NCBI GenBank assembly: GCA_946886325.1
Contig: CAMPIK010000240.1
Location: 1-5,031, forward strand
Direction of reading: 5' to 3'
Origin: an uncultured Shinella sp.
GTDB taxonomy: Bacteria; Pseudomonadota; Alphaproteobacteria; Rhizobiales; Rhizobiaceae
Length of the DNA: 5,031 nucleotides
Shown here in pieces: positions 1 to 5,031 of this stretch. The notes under the pieces were generated by a model that was given only the letters and a program-made list of their open reading frames with translations, ran no database searches and had not been told where the DNA came from. Positions within the stretch are counted from its first letter, which is position 1, and the number at the start of each line of letters is the position of its first letter. Position numbers and translations under genes: made by a program.

Positions 1-425
1 TGCAGGCGGTTGTCCCACTGTTCGTAAAGCCGCCAGGTCGGGGCCTGCTGTGCCTTGACCATGCAGGTGCGCAGTTCCGCGATCTGCGCGCCGGTGGCGT
101 TGAGCGCTGCGCAGCGGGCGACTTCCGGCTCGAAGGCGATGCGGGCGCCCATGACTTCCAGCGGATTGGTTCGGTGAACCATCGCGTTGATGTCGGCGAC
201 CGTGTCGATCGGCCGGTCGCCGGTGAACGTGCCCTTGCCGACATGGCGCCAGACGACGCCTTCCGCCTGGAGCGTCGCCAGGGCCTTGCGAAGCACCGAC
301 CGTCCGACGTCCAGCGACTGCGCCAGTTCGCGCTCCGGCGGCAGTCGTCCGTCATCGGGAAGTTCGGCCGTTGCGAGAAAGCCCTTCAGTTTTTCCAGCA
401 CCCGGAGATCTGTCGGCTCGTCCAT
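1..425 (-). CDS. GntR-family transcriptional regulator, FadR/FCD subfamily (partial, C-terminus beyond left edge)
   Basis: Reading the minus strand from ATG at 425-423 gives 141 complete codons with no stop, running off the window edge. Residues about 27-70 form a GntR winged helix-turn-helix: the typical LPPERELAQSLDVGRSVLRK recognition region is followed by a wing ending in GKGTF. From about residue 88 an FCD-type helical effector domain begins (LEVMGARIAFEPEVARCAA). Near the cut end, WDNRL fits the FCD metal motif D-x2-[FL]-H: D138 is visible and the next codon starts CA, so it is His or Gln. Family knowledge: FCD regulators bind DNA as dimers and usually sense carboxylates or sugar acids, often through a bound metal. 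The start is supported by AGGTG (434-430) just upstream. The gene is divergent from the transport operon, so it probably controls that operon and itself. The effector is unknown. About 80-100 residues are missing. Confidence 0.93.
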   Translation of the reverse strand, partial: MDEPTDLRVLEKLKGFLATAELPDDGRLPPERELAQSLDVGRSVLRKALATLQAEGVVWRHVGKGTFTGDRPIDTVADINAMVHRTNPLEVMGARIAFEPEVARCAALNATGAQIAELRTCMVKAQQAPTWRLYEQWDNRL

Positions 426-435
426 AAATCACCTG

Positions 436-454
436 AACCAATTTCGAATTGGTT
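436..454. promoter_or_regulatory. Palindromic operator candidate for the GntR regulator
   Basis: AACCAATT-TCG-AATTGGTT is an inverted repeat with perfect 8-bp arms and a 3-bp centre. It lies immediately downstream of the regulator -10 box and spans the expected start point, a position where a bound dimer would block transcription. Its size and two-fold symmetry suit a GntR-family dimer. A related core (CAATATCGGATT) occurs in the operon promoter at 626-637. That this regulator binds here is an inference from position and symmetry. Confidence 0.65.
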
Positions 455-457
455 TGA

Positions 458-486
458 GTTATAGGTGAGGGTGGCGGCCTTGTCAA
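458..486 (-). promoter_or_regulatory. Sigma70-type promoter of the GntR regulator
   Basis: On the minus strand, TTGACA (486-481) is followed by a 17-bp spacer and TATAAC (463-458). This is a perfect -35 and a 5/6 match to the -10 consensus at ideal spacing. The expected transcription start is near 451, giving a leader of about 26 nt before the regulator ATG at 425. No transcript evidence is available. Confidence 0.8.
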
Positions 487-619
487 CGGACGAGACGGAA
501 AACAATATGGAGCATGCTCTCCTTATTATCTTGCTGAAAATAAACAAAATAATCGAGAAGTCGCCCAGTTCTTTGTCCGTGGCGGCTCTCCTGGCGTCGC
601 ACATCTTGCGAAAAATTGG

Positions 620-647
620 TTGACACAATATCGGATTAATACAAGAT
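620..647 (+). promoter_or_regulatory. Probable promoter of the transport operon
   Basis: TTGACA at 620-625 is a perfect -35 hexamer. The best -10 at suitable spacing is CAAGAT (642-647, 16-bp spacer), which matches TATAAT at only three positions; AAGATT at 643-648 is the 17-bp alternative. The start would fall near 654, leaving a leader of roughly 40 nt before ATG 697. The weak -10 suggests either a controlled promoter or activator help. The -35 is more certain than the -10. Confidence 0.5.
626..637. promoter_or_regulatory. Second operator-like core inside the operon promoter
   Basis: CAATATCGGATT matches the centre of the regulator palindrome (CAATTTCGAATT, 439-450) at 10 of 12 positions, including the central TCG. 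It lies between the -35 and -10 of the operon promoter, where a bound repressor would exclude RNA polymerase. The outer arm bases are less well conserved, so it would be a weaker site. This is a pattern match by eye. Confidence 0.4.
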
Positions 648-682
648 TGGTTTGCAATTGGGTTTGAGGAGACCCAAACAAC

Positions 683-689
683 GGGAGGA
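683..689 (+). promoter_or_regulatory. Strong ribosome binding site of the substrate-binding protein gene
   Basis: GGGAGGA, with GGAGG at 684-688, sits 8 nt before ATG 697. It rules out the in-frame upstream TTG at 652, which has no comparable site and would bury the signal peptide under 15 extra residues. An in-frame GTG at 691 is too close to this site to be preferred. Confidence 0.8.
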
Positions 690-696
690 AGTGAAA

Positions 697-1686
697 ATGG
701 AGAAGTTTGCCAGACGAATTCGGGCAACGGTCTCGGCCGTCGCCTTTTGTGCTGCCGCGGCCTTGCCGGGCCTCGCCCATGCCGATCCGATGCGGATCGC
801 CTTCGGCGATATCGCGACGGTGGAATCGGTTCATCTGCTTGCGGCCATCGAGCGTGCCAAGGAGATGGGCGTCGAGATCGAGGTCACCTATCTGAAGAGC
901 GAGGATATCGCCGCCCAGGCCGTCGTCAGCGGCCAGGCGGATGTCGGTATCGGCGGACCCTATGCGCTGCTTCAGAAGGTGAAGGCGCCGATCCGCATCT
1001 TCCTGCAACTGAGCAAGCTGCAGTTCTACCCGGTGGTCAACACCGAGTTCTACAAGGAATGGAAGGACCTGGACGGTCAGGAGATCGCGGTTCATTCCCG
1101 TGGCTCGGGCACCGAGGCGATCATGCAGTTGATGGCCGACAAGAACGGCATCAAATATTCGAGCATCGCCTATGTGCCGGGCGCGGAAGTCAGGACCGGC
1201 GCGCTGCTGCAAGGCAACGTCAAGGCGACGATCGTCGATTCCTCCGGCAAGCGCGTGCTCGAGGACAAGGCGCCCGGCAAGTTCGCCTTCCTGCCGCTCG
1301 GCGAAGTCGCCGCGACCGATGAGGCGCTCTTTGCCAATACCGACTATCTCGCTGCCAATCCGGAAGACGTGCAGAAGCTCGTCGAGGCGATCCTGACGAC
1401 CTGGCGTGAAGTCGCCGCCGATCCGAAGGCGGCCGCGGCACTGCGCGAGAAGTACAAGCTGCTTCCGGACGCGACGCCGGACATGGTCGCCGACATCGAT
1501 CCCTATTTTGCCGAAGCCGCGCCGAACATTCCGCTGAACGGCGGCGGAGAAGATGCCGCGCGCGACGACTTCGACTTCTACACGGTTTCGGGCGCGCTCG
1601 AGGGCAAGGCCGCGGACCTGAAGGTCGAGGACTTCTGGGATCTCACCGCACTCAACGCCGTCCTCGCAAAGATCGGCACGAAGTGA
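697..1686 (+). CDS. ABC transporter periplasmic substrate-binding protein (NMT1/SsuA/TauA-like)
   Basis: A 329-residue secreted protein, the usual length for this family. Residues 1-29 are a Sec signal peptide: basic n-region (MEKFARRIR), Ala-rich core, and cleavage expected after the AHA motif at residue 29. The mature part starts with the beta strand MRIAFGD and carries the hallmark second strand with QADVGIGGPYALLQK (about 80-94). In this family that segment lines the binding cleft, as in SsuA, TauA and THI5/NMT1-like proteins. The later segment DLDGQEIAVHSRGSGTEAI (about 124-142) matches the hinge/second-lobe 'L+GK+IAV...G+' pattern. It delivers substrate to the two permeases encoded downstream. 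Known ligands of relatives include sulfonates, nitrate, pyrimidine precursors and aromatic acids; the ligand here cannot be read. The next gene begins 1 nt after the stop. A lipobox was considered around C18 but the residue before Cys is Phe, so a lipoprotein is unlikely. Confidence 0.92.
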   Translation: MEKFARRIRATVSAVAFCAAAALPGLAHADPMRIAFGDIATVESVHLLAAIERAKEMGVEIEVTYLKSEDIAAQAVVSGQADVGIGGPYALLQKVKAPIRIFLQLSKLQFYPVVNTEFYKEWKDLDGQEIAVHSRGSGTEAIMQLMADKNGIKYSSIAYVPGAEVRTGALLQGNVKATIVDSSGKRVLEDKAPGKFAFLPLGEVAATDEALFANTDYLAANPEDVQKLVEAILTTWREVAADPKAAAALREKYKLLPDATPDMVADIDPYFAEAAPNIPLNGGGEDAARDDFDFYTVSGALEGKAADLKVEDFWDLTALNAVLAKIGTK

Positions 1687-1687
1687 C

Positions 1688-2530
1688 ATGCAGATGACCG
1701 CATCTCCAAAGATCGACGGTGCGCTGGGGGCCTCGAAAGAGGCTCCCGAAAGCATCGGCGATGCGATCGGAAGGTTCGCCGCCGAGCGGCGATCCTTCTG
1801 GGTCGTGGTTTCGCTCGCAATCCTCTTCGGCGCCTGGGAGATCGCCGGGCGGGTTCCGATTTCCTTCGCCTTCCCGACCTTCCTGGAAACCGTTTCCGCT
1901 TTCGGCGAAATGGTGGCCGACGGCACGATGGTCTATGCCTATTACCTGACGCTACAGCCGCTCGTGCTCGGCGTCGTCATCTCGGCGACCATCGGCATTG
2001 CGGTTGGCGTGTTGATGGGCCTGTCGGACAAGGCGGAATGGCTGCTGGCGCCTGTTTTCATCGTGCTCCAGGCGGCGCCGATGGCAGCCCTCGTGCCGCT
2101 CGTCACCTTCGTCTACGGCATCGGGCTCACCGCCAAGACGCTCGCCGTCATCATGCTGGCGCTTCCGGTGATCGTGCTCAATTCCTACAAGGCGATCCGG
2201 CACGTCAATCCGTCGCTCGTCGACATGTGCCGGTCCTTCCAGGGGTCGCGCCGCCAGCAGATCTTCAAGATCATGATCCCGGATGCCTCGCCCGTGCTTT
2301 TCGCGGGCCTGCGCCTCGGCATCGCCGCCGGCTTCATCGGCGTCATGCTCGCCGAACTGCTGATCACGCCGACCGGCATCGGCGATCTCATCACCTATCA
2401 CCGCTCGGTCGCCAACTACGCCCACATGTATGCGGCAGTGGCGTCGATCATCGCGGTATCCACAGTGACGCTCGCGGGTCTGCAATATGTCGAGACCCAC
2501 TGGCTGCGTCCCGAAAAAAGGAGAAAGTGA
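1688..2530 (+). CDS. ABC transporter permease 1 (BPD_transp_1, SsuC/TauC-like)
   Basis: A 280-residue inner-membrane protein. A hydrophilic, probably cytoplasmic N-terminus of about 35 residues precedes roughly six hydrophobic segments, near 37-54, 89-111, 118-142, 150-166, 203-226 and 247-267. The EAA-type coupling loop is visible at about 179-199 (DMCRSFQGSRRQQIFKIMIP), with the conserved Gly at 186 and the closing IP; this loop docks on the ATPase. Sequence style fits the sulfonate/nitrate/taurine importer permeases. It probably pairs with the second permease at 3345-4097 to form a heterodimeric channel. The gene starts 1 nt after the binding-protein stop with no good ribosome site of its own, so translation is likely coupled. 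ATG at 1694, two codons in, is an alternative start. Confidence 0.92.
   Translation: MQMTASPKIDGALGASKEAPESIGDAIGRFAAERRSFWVVVSLAILFGAWEIAGRVPISFAFPTFLETVSAFGEMVADGTMVYAYYLTLQPLVLGVVISATIGIAVGVLMGLSDKAEWLLAPVFIVLQAAPMAALVPLVTFVYGIGLTAKTLAVIMLALPVIVLNSYKAIRHVNPSLVDMCRSFQGSRRQQIFKIMIPDASPVLFAGLRLGIAAGFIGVMLAELLITPTGIGDLITYHRSVANYAHMYAAVASIIAVSTVTLAGLQYVETHWLRPEKRRK
2519..2523 (+). promoter_or_regulatory. Ribosome binding site of the ATPase gene
   Basis: AGGAG lies inside the last codons of permease 1, 8 nt before ATG 2532. It supports that start over the in-frame upstream start at 2487, which would overlap the permease by 44 nt and add 15 residues not expected in the family. Confidence 0.75.
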
Positions 2531-2531
2531 C

Positions 2532-3338
2532 ATGGCAAACGCTGCCAGGGCCTTGGCCGGCGGACCGACGGCCGTCACCAGCGACGACGCGGTCGTCGAA
2601 GTCCGCGACATCTGCAAGAACTACGGCGATGTGGAAGCCTTGCGGGGCATCAACCTGGAGTTCGAACGCGGCAAGCTGACCACGCTGCTCGGACCGTCGG
2701 GCTGCGGCAAGACCACGCTGCTCAAGATCATCGCGGGCCTCGTGCCGGCGACCTCGGGCGAGATCCGCGTCAACGGCCGTGCGGTCACCGGACCGGGTCC
2801 GGAGCGCGCCTTCGTCTTCCAGGATTTTGCGCTGATGCCCTGGGCGACGGTGCTGCGCAACGTCGGCTTCGGCCTCGAGCTCAAGGGCGTCAATTCGGCG
2901 GAGCGCCACCGCATCGCGCGGCGTTATATCGAGCAGGTGGGCCTTGCCGGCTTCGAGGAAAAATATCCGCACGAGCTTTCGGGCGGCATGCGCCAGCGCG
3001 TCGGCATCGCCCGCGCCTTCGCCGTCAATGCCGACGTGATGCTGCTCGACGAGCCCTTCTCGGCCGTCGACGAGCAGAACCGCCGGAAGTTCCAGGAGGA
3101 TCTGCTGCGCCTCGTCGAGATGGAGAAGAAGACCTTCATCTTCGTCACCCATTCGATCGAGGAGGCGGTCTATGTCTCCGACCGCATCGTGCTGCTCTCG
3201 CCGCGGCCCGGCCGCGTCTCGCAGATCATCGACCCGATGACCGACCGTACGGCCACGCCGGACGAAATCCGCCGCGACGCCCGATATCTCGACGTCGTCG
3301 AGGAGATCTGGCAGGGCCTCAGGCAATATGCGGAGTAG
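2532..3338 (+). CDS. ABC transporter ATP-binding protein (SsuB/TauB/NrtD-like)
   Basis: A 268-residue cytoplasmic nucleotide-binding subunit with every ABC motif intact. Walker A is GPSGCGKTT (54-62); the Q-loop Gln is at 97, in FVFQDFALMPW; the signature is LSGGMRQR (149-156). Walker B is VMLLDEP (169-175), the D-loop is SAVD (177-180), and the switch His is H207 in FVTHSIEEAV. The 'LMPW' after the Q-loop and 'PGRV' near residue 226 are typical of nitrate/sulfonate/taurine-type importers. It hydrolyses ATP to drive uptake through the two permeases that flank it. The first 18 or so residues are variable and precede the first strand (VVEVRDICKNYG). It begins 1 nt after the permease 1 stop, and permease 2 follows after 6 nt. 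No C-terminal regulatory domain is present. Subfamily placement is firm; substrate is not. Confidence 0.95.
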   Translation: MANAARALAGGPTAVTSDDAVVEVRDICKNYGDVEALRGINLEFERGKLTTLLGPSGCGKTTLLKIIAGLVPATSGEIRVNGRAVTGPGPERAFVFQDFALMPWATVLRNVGFGLELKGVNSAERHRIARRYIEQVGLAGFEEKYPHELSGGMRQRVGIARAFAVNADVMLLDEPFSAVDEQNRRKFQEDLLRLVEMEKKTFIFVTHSIEEAVYVSDRIVLLSPRPGRVSQIIDPMTDRTATPDEIRRDARYLDVVEEIWQGLRQYAE

Positions 3339-3344
3339 CGCGCC

Positions 3345-4097
3345 ATGACAGTCTTCGGATTCCGCGTCCCCATGATGGCTTCGCTGATCGTCTGGGCGCT
3401 TGCCTGGGAAATCGTCGGCCGGCTTGAGGTCATGTTCCTCATCCCGCCGATCACCTCGATCTTTTCGGCCGGTATCGAACTGGTGCAGACCGGGTCGTGG
3501 CAGAATGCGTCGCTGATCACGCTGCGCTCCTTCATCCTCGGCATGGCGCTGGCGATCGGCATCGGCGTGCCGCTCGGCGTGCTGATGGGGCGCTTCAGGG
3601 TCGTCGACAACATCTTCGGCCTCTGGGTCAACATGTTCGTCAGCGCACCGCTCTCTGCCCTCGTGCCGATCCTGATGATCCTCTTCGGTCTCGGCGAGAC
3701 GACGGTCTTCGTGACGGTCTTCCTCTTCGCCGTCTGGATCATCGTGCTCGACGCCAGGGCAGGGGTGATGCAGGTGCCGAATTCGCTGATCGAGATGGGG
3801 CGCAGCTACGGCGCGTCGCGTTTCACGATCTTCACCAAGATCATCCTTCTCTCGGCGCTGCCGGAAATTCTGGCCGGCATCCGCATCGGCACGATCCGCG
3901 GCGTCAAGGGCGTCGTCATCGGCCAGATCCTCGTCTCCGTCATCGGCTACGGCGAGCTCTTCGAGCTCTATTCCCGCAGCTTCGACATGGAGCGCTTCTG
4001 GGCCCTCACCATGATCCTCTTCGCGGCGGCAATGCTGCTGTCCGCGGCGGTCGAACACTTTGAAAAACGCATCGAATATTACGCAGGAGCGCGATAA
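3345..4097 (+). CDS. ABC transporter permease 2 (BPD_transp_1, SsuC/TauC-like)
   Basis: A 250-residue inner-membrane protein with a short N-terminus and about six hydrophobic stretches, near 8-25, 60-81, 93-114, 119-136, 175-200 and 217-236. The EAA coupling loop is at about 150-173 (EMGRSYGASRFTIFTKIILL, then SALP), with the canonical E-x-G-R-S-Y-G-A-S core. It belongs to the same family as permease 1 (both have a LVP motif followed by G[IL]G, and a homologous EAA region). The two differ across most of their length, so this is not a recent duplicate. GGAG at 3332-3335, 9 nt before the ATG, supports the start. Its stop overlaps the hydrolase start by one base (TAATG). Two distinct permeases with one ATPase gene suggest a heterodimeric channel over an ATPase homodimer. 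Confidence 0.92.
   Translation: MTVFGFRVPMMASLIVWALAWEIVGRLEVMFLIPPITSIFSAGIELVQTGSWQNASLITLRSFILGMALAIGIGVPLGVLMGRFRVVDNIFGLWVNMFVSAPLSALVPILMILFGLGETTVFVTVFLFAVWIIVLDARAGVMQVPNSLIEMGRSYGASRFTIFTKIILLSALPEILAGIRIGTIRGVKGVVIGQILVSVIGYGELFELYSRSFDMERFWALTMILFAAAMLLSAAVEHFEKRIEYYAGAR
4085..4089 (+). promoter_or_regulatory. Ribosome binding site of the FAH-family gene
   Basis: AGGAG within the last codons of permease 2 lies 7 nt before ATG 4097. It supports that start over the in-frame Met three codons later at 4106. With the TAATG overlap, it indicates translation coupled to permease 2. Confidence 0.7.
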
Positions 4098-4807
4098 TGA
4101 ACGACATGTCCTCCATCAATGCCGCCTACGTCTTCAAGCCGGCAGCCGTCCCCACCTTGCCCGTCGTCGGCAGCGAAGCCCTGTTTCCGGTGCACCGCAT
4201 CTACTGCGTCGGCCGCAACTTCGCCGACCATGCGATCGAGATGGGCCATGACCCGAACAAGGAGCCGCCGTTCTTCTTCCAGAAGAACCCGGATACGCTG
4301 GTCATGCAGGGCGACGATTTCCCCTATCCGTCTGAAACCAAGGACGTGCATCACGAGATCGAACTGGTCGTCGCCCTTTCCAAGGGTGGAACGGATATCC
4401 CGCTCGATCAGGCGCTCGACTGCGTCTACGGCTATGCCGTCGGCCTCGACATGACCCGCCGCGATCTGCAGGGCGAGGCCAAGAAGCTCGGCCGTCCGTG
4501 GGAAACCGGCAAGGCCTTCGAGAACTCCGCGCCCTGCGGCCCGCTGCACCCGGTCGAAAAGGTCGGGCATCCGACCGAGGGTGCGATCTGGCTGAAGGTC
4601 AATGGCGAGACCCGCCAGAGCGGCGATCTCAACCAGATGATCTGGAAGGTGCCGGAAATGATCTCCTATCTCTCGAAGCTGTTCGAGCTGAAGGCCGGCG
4701 ACCTGATCTTCGCCGGCACGCCGGCCGGCGTCGGTGCGATCGTCAAGGGCGACGCAATGGAAGGCCATGTCGACGGCGTCGGCGACATCAGCTTCAAGGT
4801 CGCCTGA
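4097..4807 (+). CDS. Fumarylacetoacetate hydrolase (FAH) family protein, acylpyruvase/fumarylpyruvate hydrolase-like
   Basis: A 236-residue single-domain FAH protein, the length of FAHD1/YcgM-type and fumarylpyruvate hydrolases. Diagnostic blocks are in order: VGRNFADHAIEMG (38-50); HHEIEL with metal-ligand candidates E87 and E89; GLDMTRRD (116-123) with the third ligand D118; K139 in the KAFENSAPCGP block; NGETRQSG (169-176); and AGTPAGVG (206-213). All expected metal and active-site positions appear present, so the enzyme is probably active. Family knowledge: members use a divalent metal to cleave C-C bonds of acylpyruvates, fumarylpyruvate (gentisate route) or related 2-oxo acids, or to decarboxylate oxaloacetate. 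As the last gene of the uptake operon it probably acts on the imported compound or an early catabolite, but no ring dioxygenase or isomerase is seen in the window. A hairpin begins 6 nt after the stop. Exact substrate is undetermined. Confidence 0.92.
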   Translation: MNDMSSINAAYVFKPAAVPTLPVVGSEALFPVHRIYCVGRNFADHAIEMGHDPNKEPPFFFQKNPDTLVMQGDDFPYPSETKDVHHEIELVVALSKGGTDIPLDQALDCVYGYAVGLDMTRRDLQGEAKKLGRPWETGKAFENSAPCGPLHPVEKVGHPTEGAIWLKVNGETRQSGDLNQMIWKVPEMISYLSKLFELKAGDLIFAGTPAGVGAIVKGDAMEGHVDGVGDISFKVA

Positions 4808-4813
4808 CCTGCG

Positions 4814-4837
4814 GGCGGCGCGCTCCGGCGCGCCGCC
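4814..4837 (+). terminator. GC-rich hairpin, terminator-like, after the FAH gene
   Basis: GGCGGCGCGC and GCGCGCCGCC form a perfect 10-bp stem with a TCCG tetraloop, starting 6 nt after the FAH stop. The stem is very stable, but no T-run follows directly (GTCCTGCCCC); a loose TTTCTTC occurs only from 4852. It may be an imperfect intrinsic terminator, an attenuator, or a 3'-end-protecting hairpin that lowers expression of the downstream TauE/SafE gene. Confidence 0.6.
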
Positions 4838-4875
4838 GTCCTGCCCCGCGATTTCTTCATGACGGAACGATCCTG

Positions 4876-5031
4876 ATGCCGGTTTCCCTGACCGTAGTGA
4901 CGACATTTGCCCTGGTGCTTGCCCTGGTCGGCTGCTTCTCGGGCTTCCTTGCCGGCCTTCTCTGTGTAGGCGGCGGCATCATCGTCGTTCCGGTCCTCTA
5001 TCACGTTCTGGCCTTCTTCGAATTCGATATT
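4876..5031 (+). CDS. TauE/SafE-family membrane transporter (partial, C-terminus beyond right edge)
   Basis: The frame from ATG 4876 is open for 52 codons to the window edge. The N-terminus is strongly hydrophobic and carries the family hallmark at about residues 21-39: FSGFLAGLLCVGGGIIVVPV, matching the GxxxGLxGxGGGxxxxP pattern of TauE/SafE (DUF81) proteins, with Cys in place of the usual Gly before VGGG. Family knowledge: full-length members have about 250-270 residues and 7-8 membrane segments. Some export sulfite or sulfonated products, and others move organic anions or aromatic sulfonates. The ribosome site is weak (GGA at 4863-4865). No other ATG in this frame lies upstream in the 68-nt gap, and that gap holds a hairpin and no recognisable promoter, so the gene may depend on read-through from the operon. 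Start and family are fairly sure; the substrate is unknown. Confidence 0.82.
   Translation, partial: MPVSLTVVTTFALVLALVGCFSGFLAGLLCVGGGIIVVPVLYHVLAFFEFDI

Larger units (their letters stand above)
614..668 (+). repeat. Three direct copies of an AATTGGTT-type half-site
   Basis: AATTGGTT (614-621), GATTGGTTTG (645-654) and AATTGGGTTTGAG (656-668) repeat in one orientation, with starts 31 and 11 bp apart, close to whole helical turns. The same half-site, with the same following TTGAG bases, is the right arm of the regulator palindrome (AATTGGTTTGAG, 447-458). They cover the operon -35, the expected start point and the early leader. They could be extra regulator contacts, or part of the AT-rich promoter background. 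Confidence 0.4.

Noticed and set aside
174..468. Plus-strand frames of 93-96 codons opposite the regulator
   Set aside because: The minus strand encodes a clear GntR winged helix here. The plus-strand frames are Ser/Arg-rich shadows that also run through the operator.
510..519. 10-bp palindrome GAGCATGCTC between the two promoters
   Set aside because: It is short, unrelated to the operator cores, and has no position relative to a promoter or gene that suggests a function.
652..696. Upstream TTG start for the binding protein
   Set aside because: It would add 15 charged residues ahead of the signal peptide and lies at the expected transcription start. ATG 697 has a strong ribosome site.
736..754. 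Possible lipoprotein signal around the Cys in AVAFCAAA
   Set aside because: The residue before Cys is Phe, which does not fit the lipobox, and a good signal peptidase I site (AHA) follows at residue 29.
526..1926. 466-codon open frame on the minus strand opposite the binding-protein and permease 1 genes
   Set aside because: It lies antisense to an unmistakable gene, has an Arg/Asp/Gly/His-rich composition typical of the reverse of GC-rich codons, shows no recognisable domain, and runs through the operon promoter.
2448..4058. 536-codon open frame on the minus strand opposite the ATPase and permease 2 genes
   Set aside because: It is extremely rich in Asp, Glu, His and Arg with no hydrophobic core or motif, and overlaps two genes with intact family motifs. 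It is best explained as a shadow of GC third-position bias.
4708..4733. GCCGG-rich repeated stretch near the end of the FAH gene
   Set aside because: It is explained by codons for the conserved AGTPAGVG motif in a GC-rich genome.
4079..4906. 275-codon open frame on the minus strand opposite the FAH gene
   Set aside because: It is antisense to a complete FAH-family gene, has no family features, and crosses the hairpin and the TauE/SafE start.

Overview
The window looks like chromosome or megaplasmid DNA of an alphaproteobacterium, most likely of the Rhizobium/Sinorhizobium/Agrobacterium type. This rests on high GC content, strong GC bias at third codon positions, and the gene style: a GntR/FCD regulator divergent from a solute-uptake operon. 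The species cannot be fixed from the sequence alone.

Layout. Bases 1-425 (minus strand) hold the N-terminal part of a GntR-family regulator whose end lies beyond the left edge. Bases 426-696 are an AT-richer divergent promoter region. It holds a clear sigma70-type promoter for the regulator (TTGACA, 17 bp, TATAAC) with a 19-bp palindrome over its expected start point. A second, weaker promoter faces the operon and has a similar operator core in its spacer. Bases 697-4807 (plus strand) are a tightly packed five-gene operon: periplasmic substrate-binding protein, permease, ATPase, second permease, and a fumarylacetoacetate hydrolase (FAH) family enzyme. Gaps between genes are 1, 1 and 6 nt, then a 1-nt overlap. 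A 10-bp GC hairpin follows the FAH gene, and the N-terminus of a TauE/SafE-family membrane protein begins at 4876 and runs off the right edge.

How it may work together (inference). The binding protein captures a small, probably organic solute. The two different permeases and the ATPase import it. The FAH enzyme cleaves or decarboxylates a 2-oxo/acylpyruvate-type intermediate or the imported compound itself. The TauE/SafE protein may move an anionic product or co-substrate. The GntR/FCD regulator probably represses itself and the operon, and is released by the substrate or an intermediate. The substrate cannot be read from the sequence. I see no mobile element, CRISPR array, tRNA or rRNA. The long minus-strand open frames opposite the operon look like GC-driven shadows. 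The window looks like a substrate-orphan uptake and catabolism cassette built of known families, not a new class of system.
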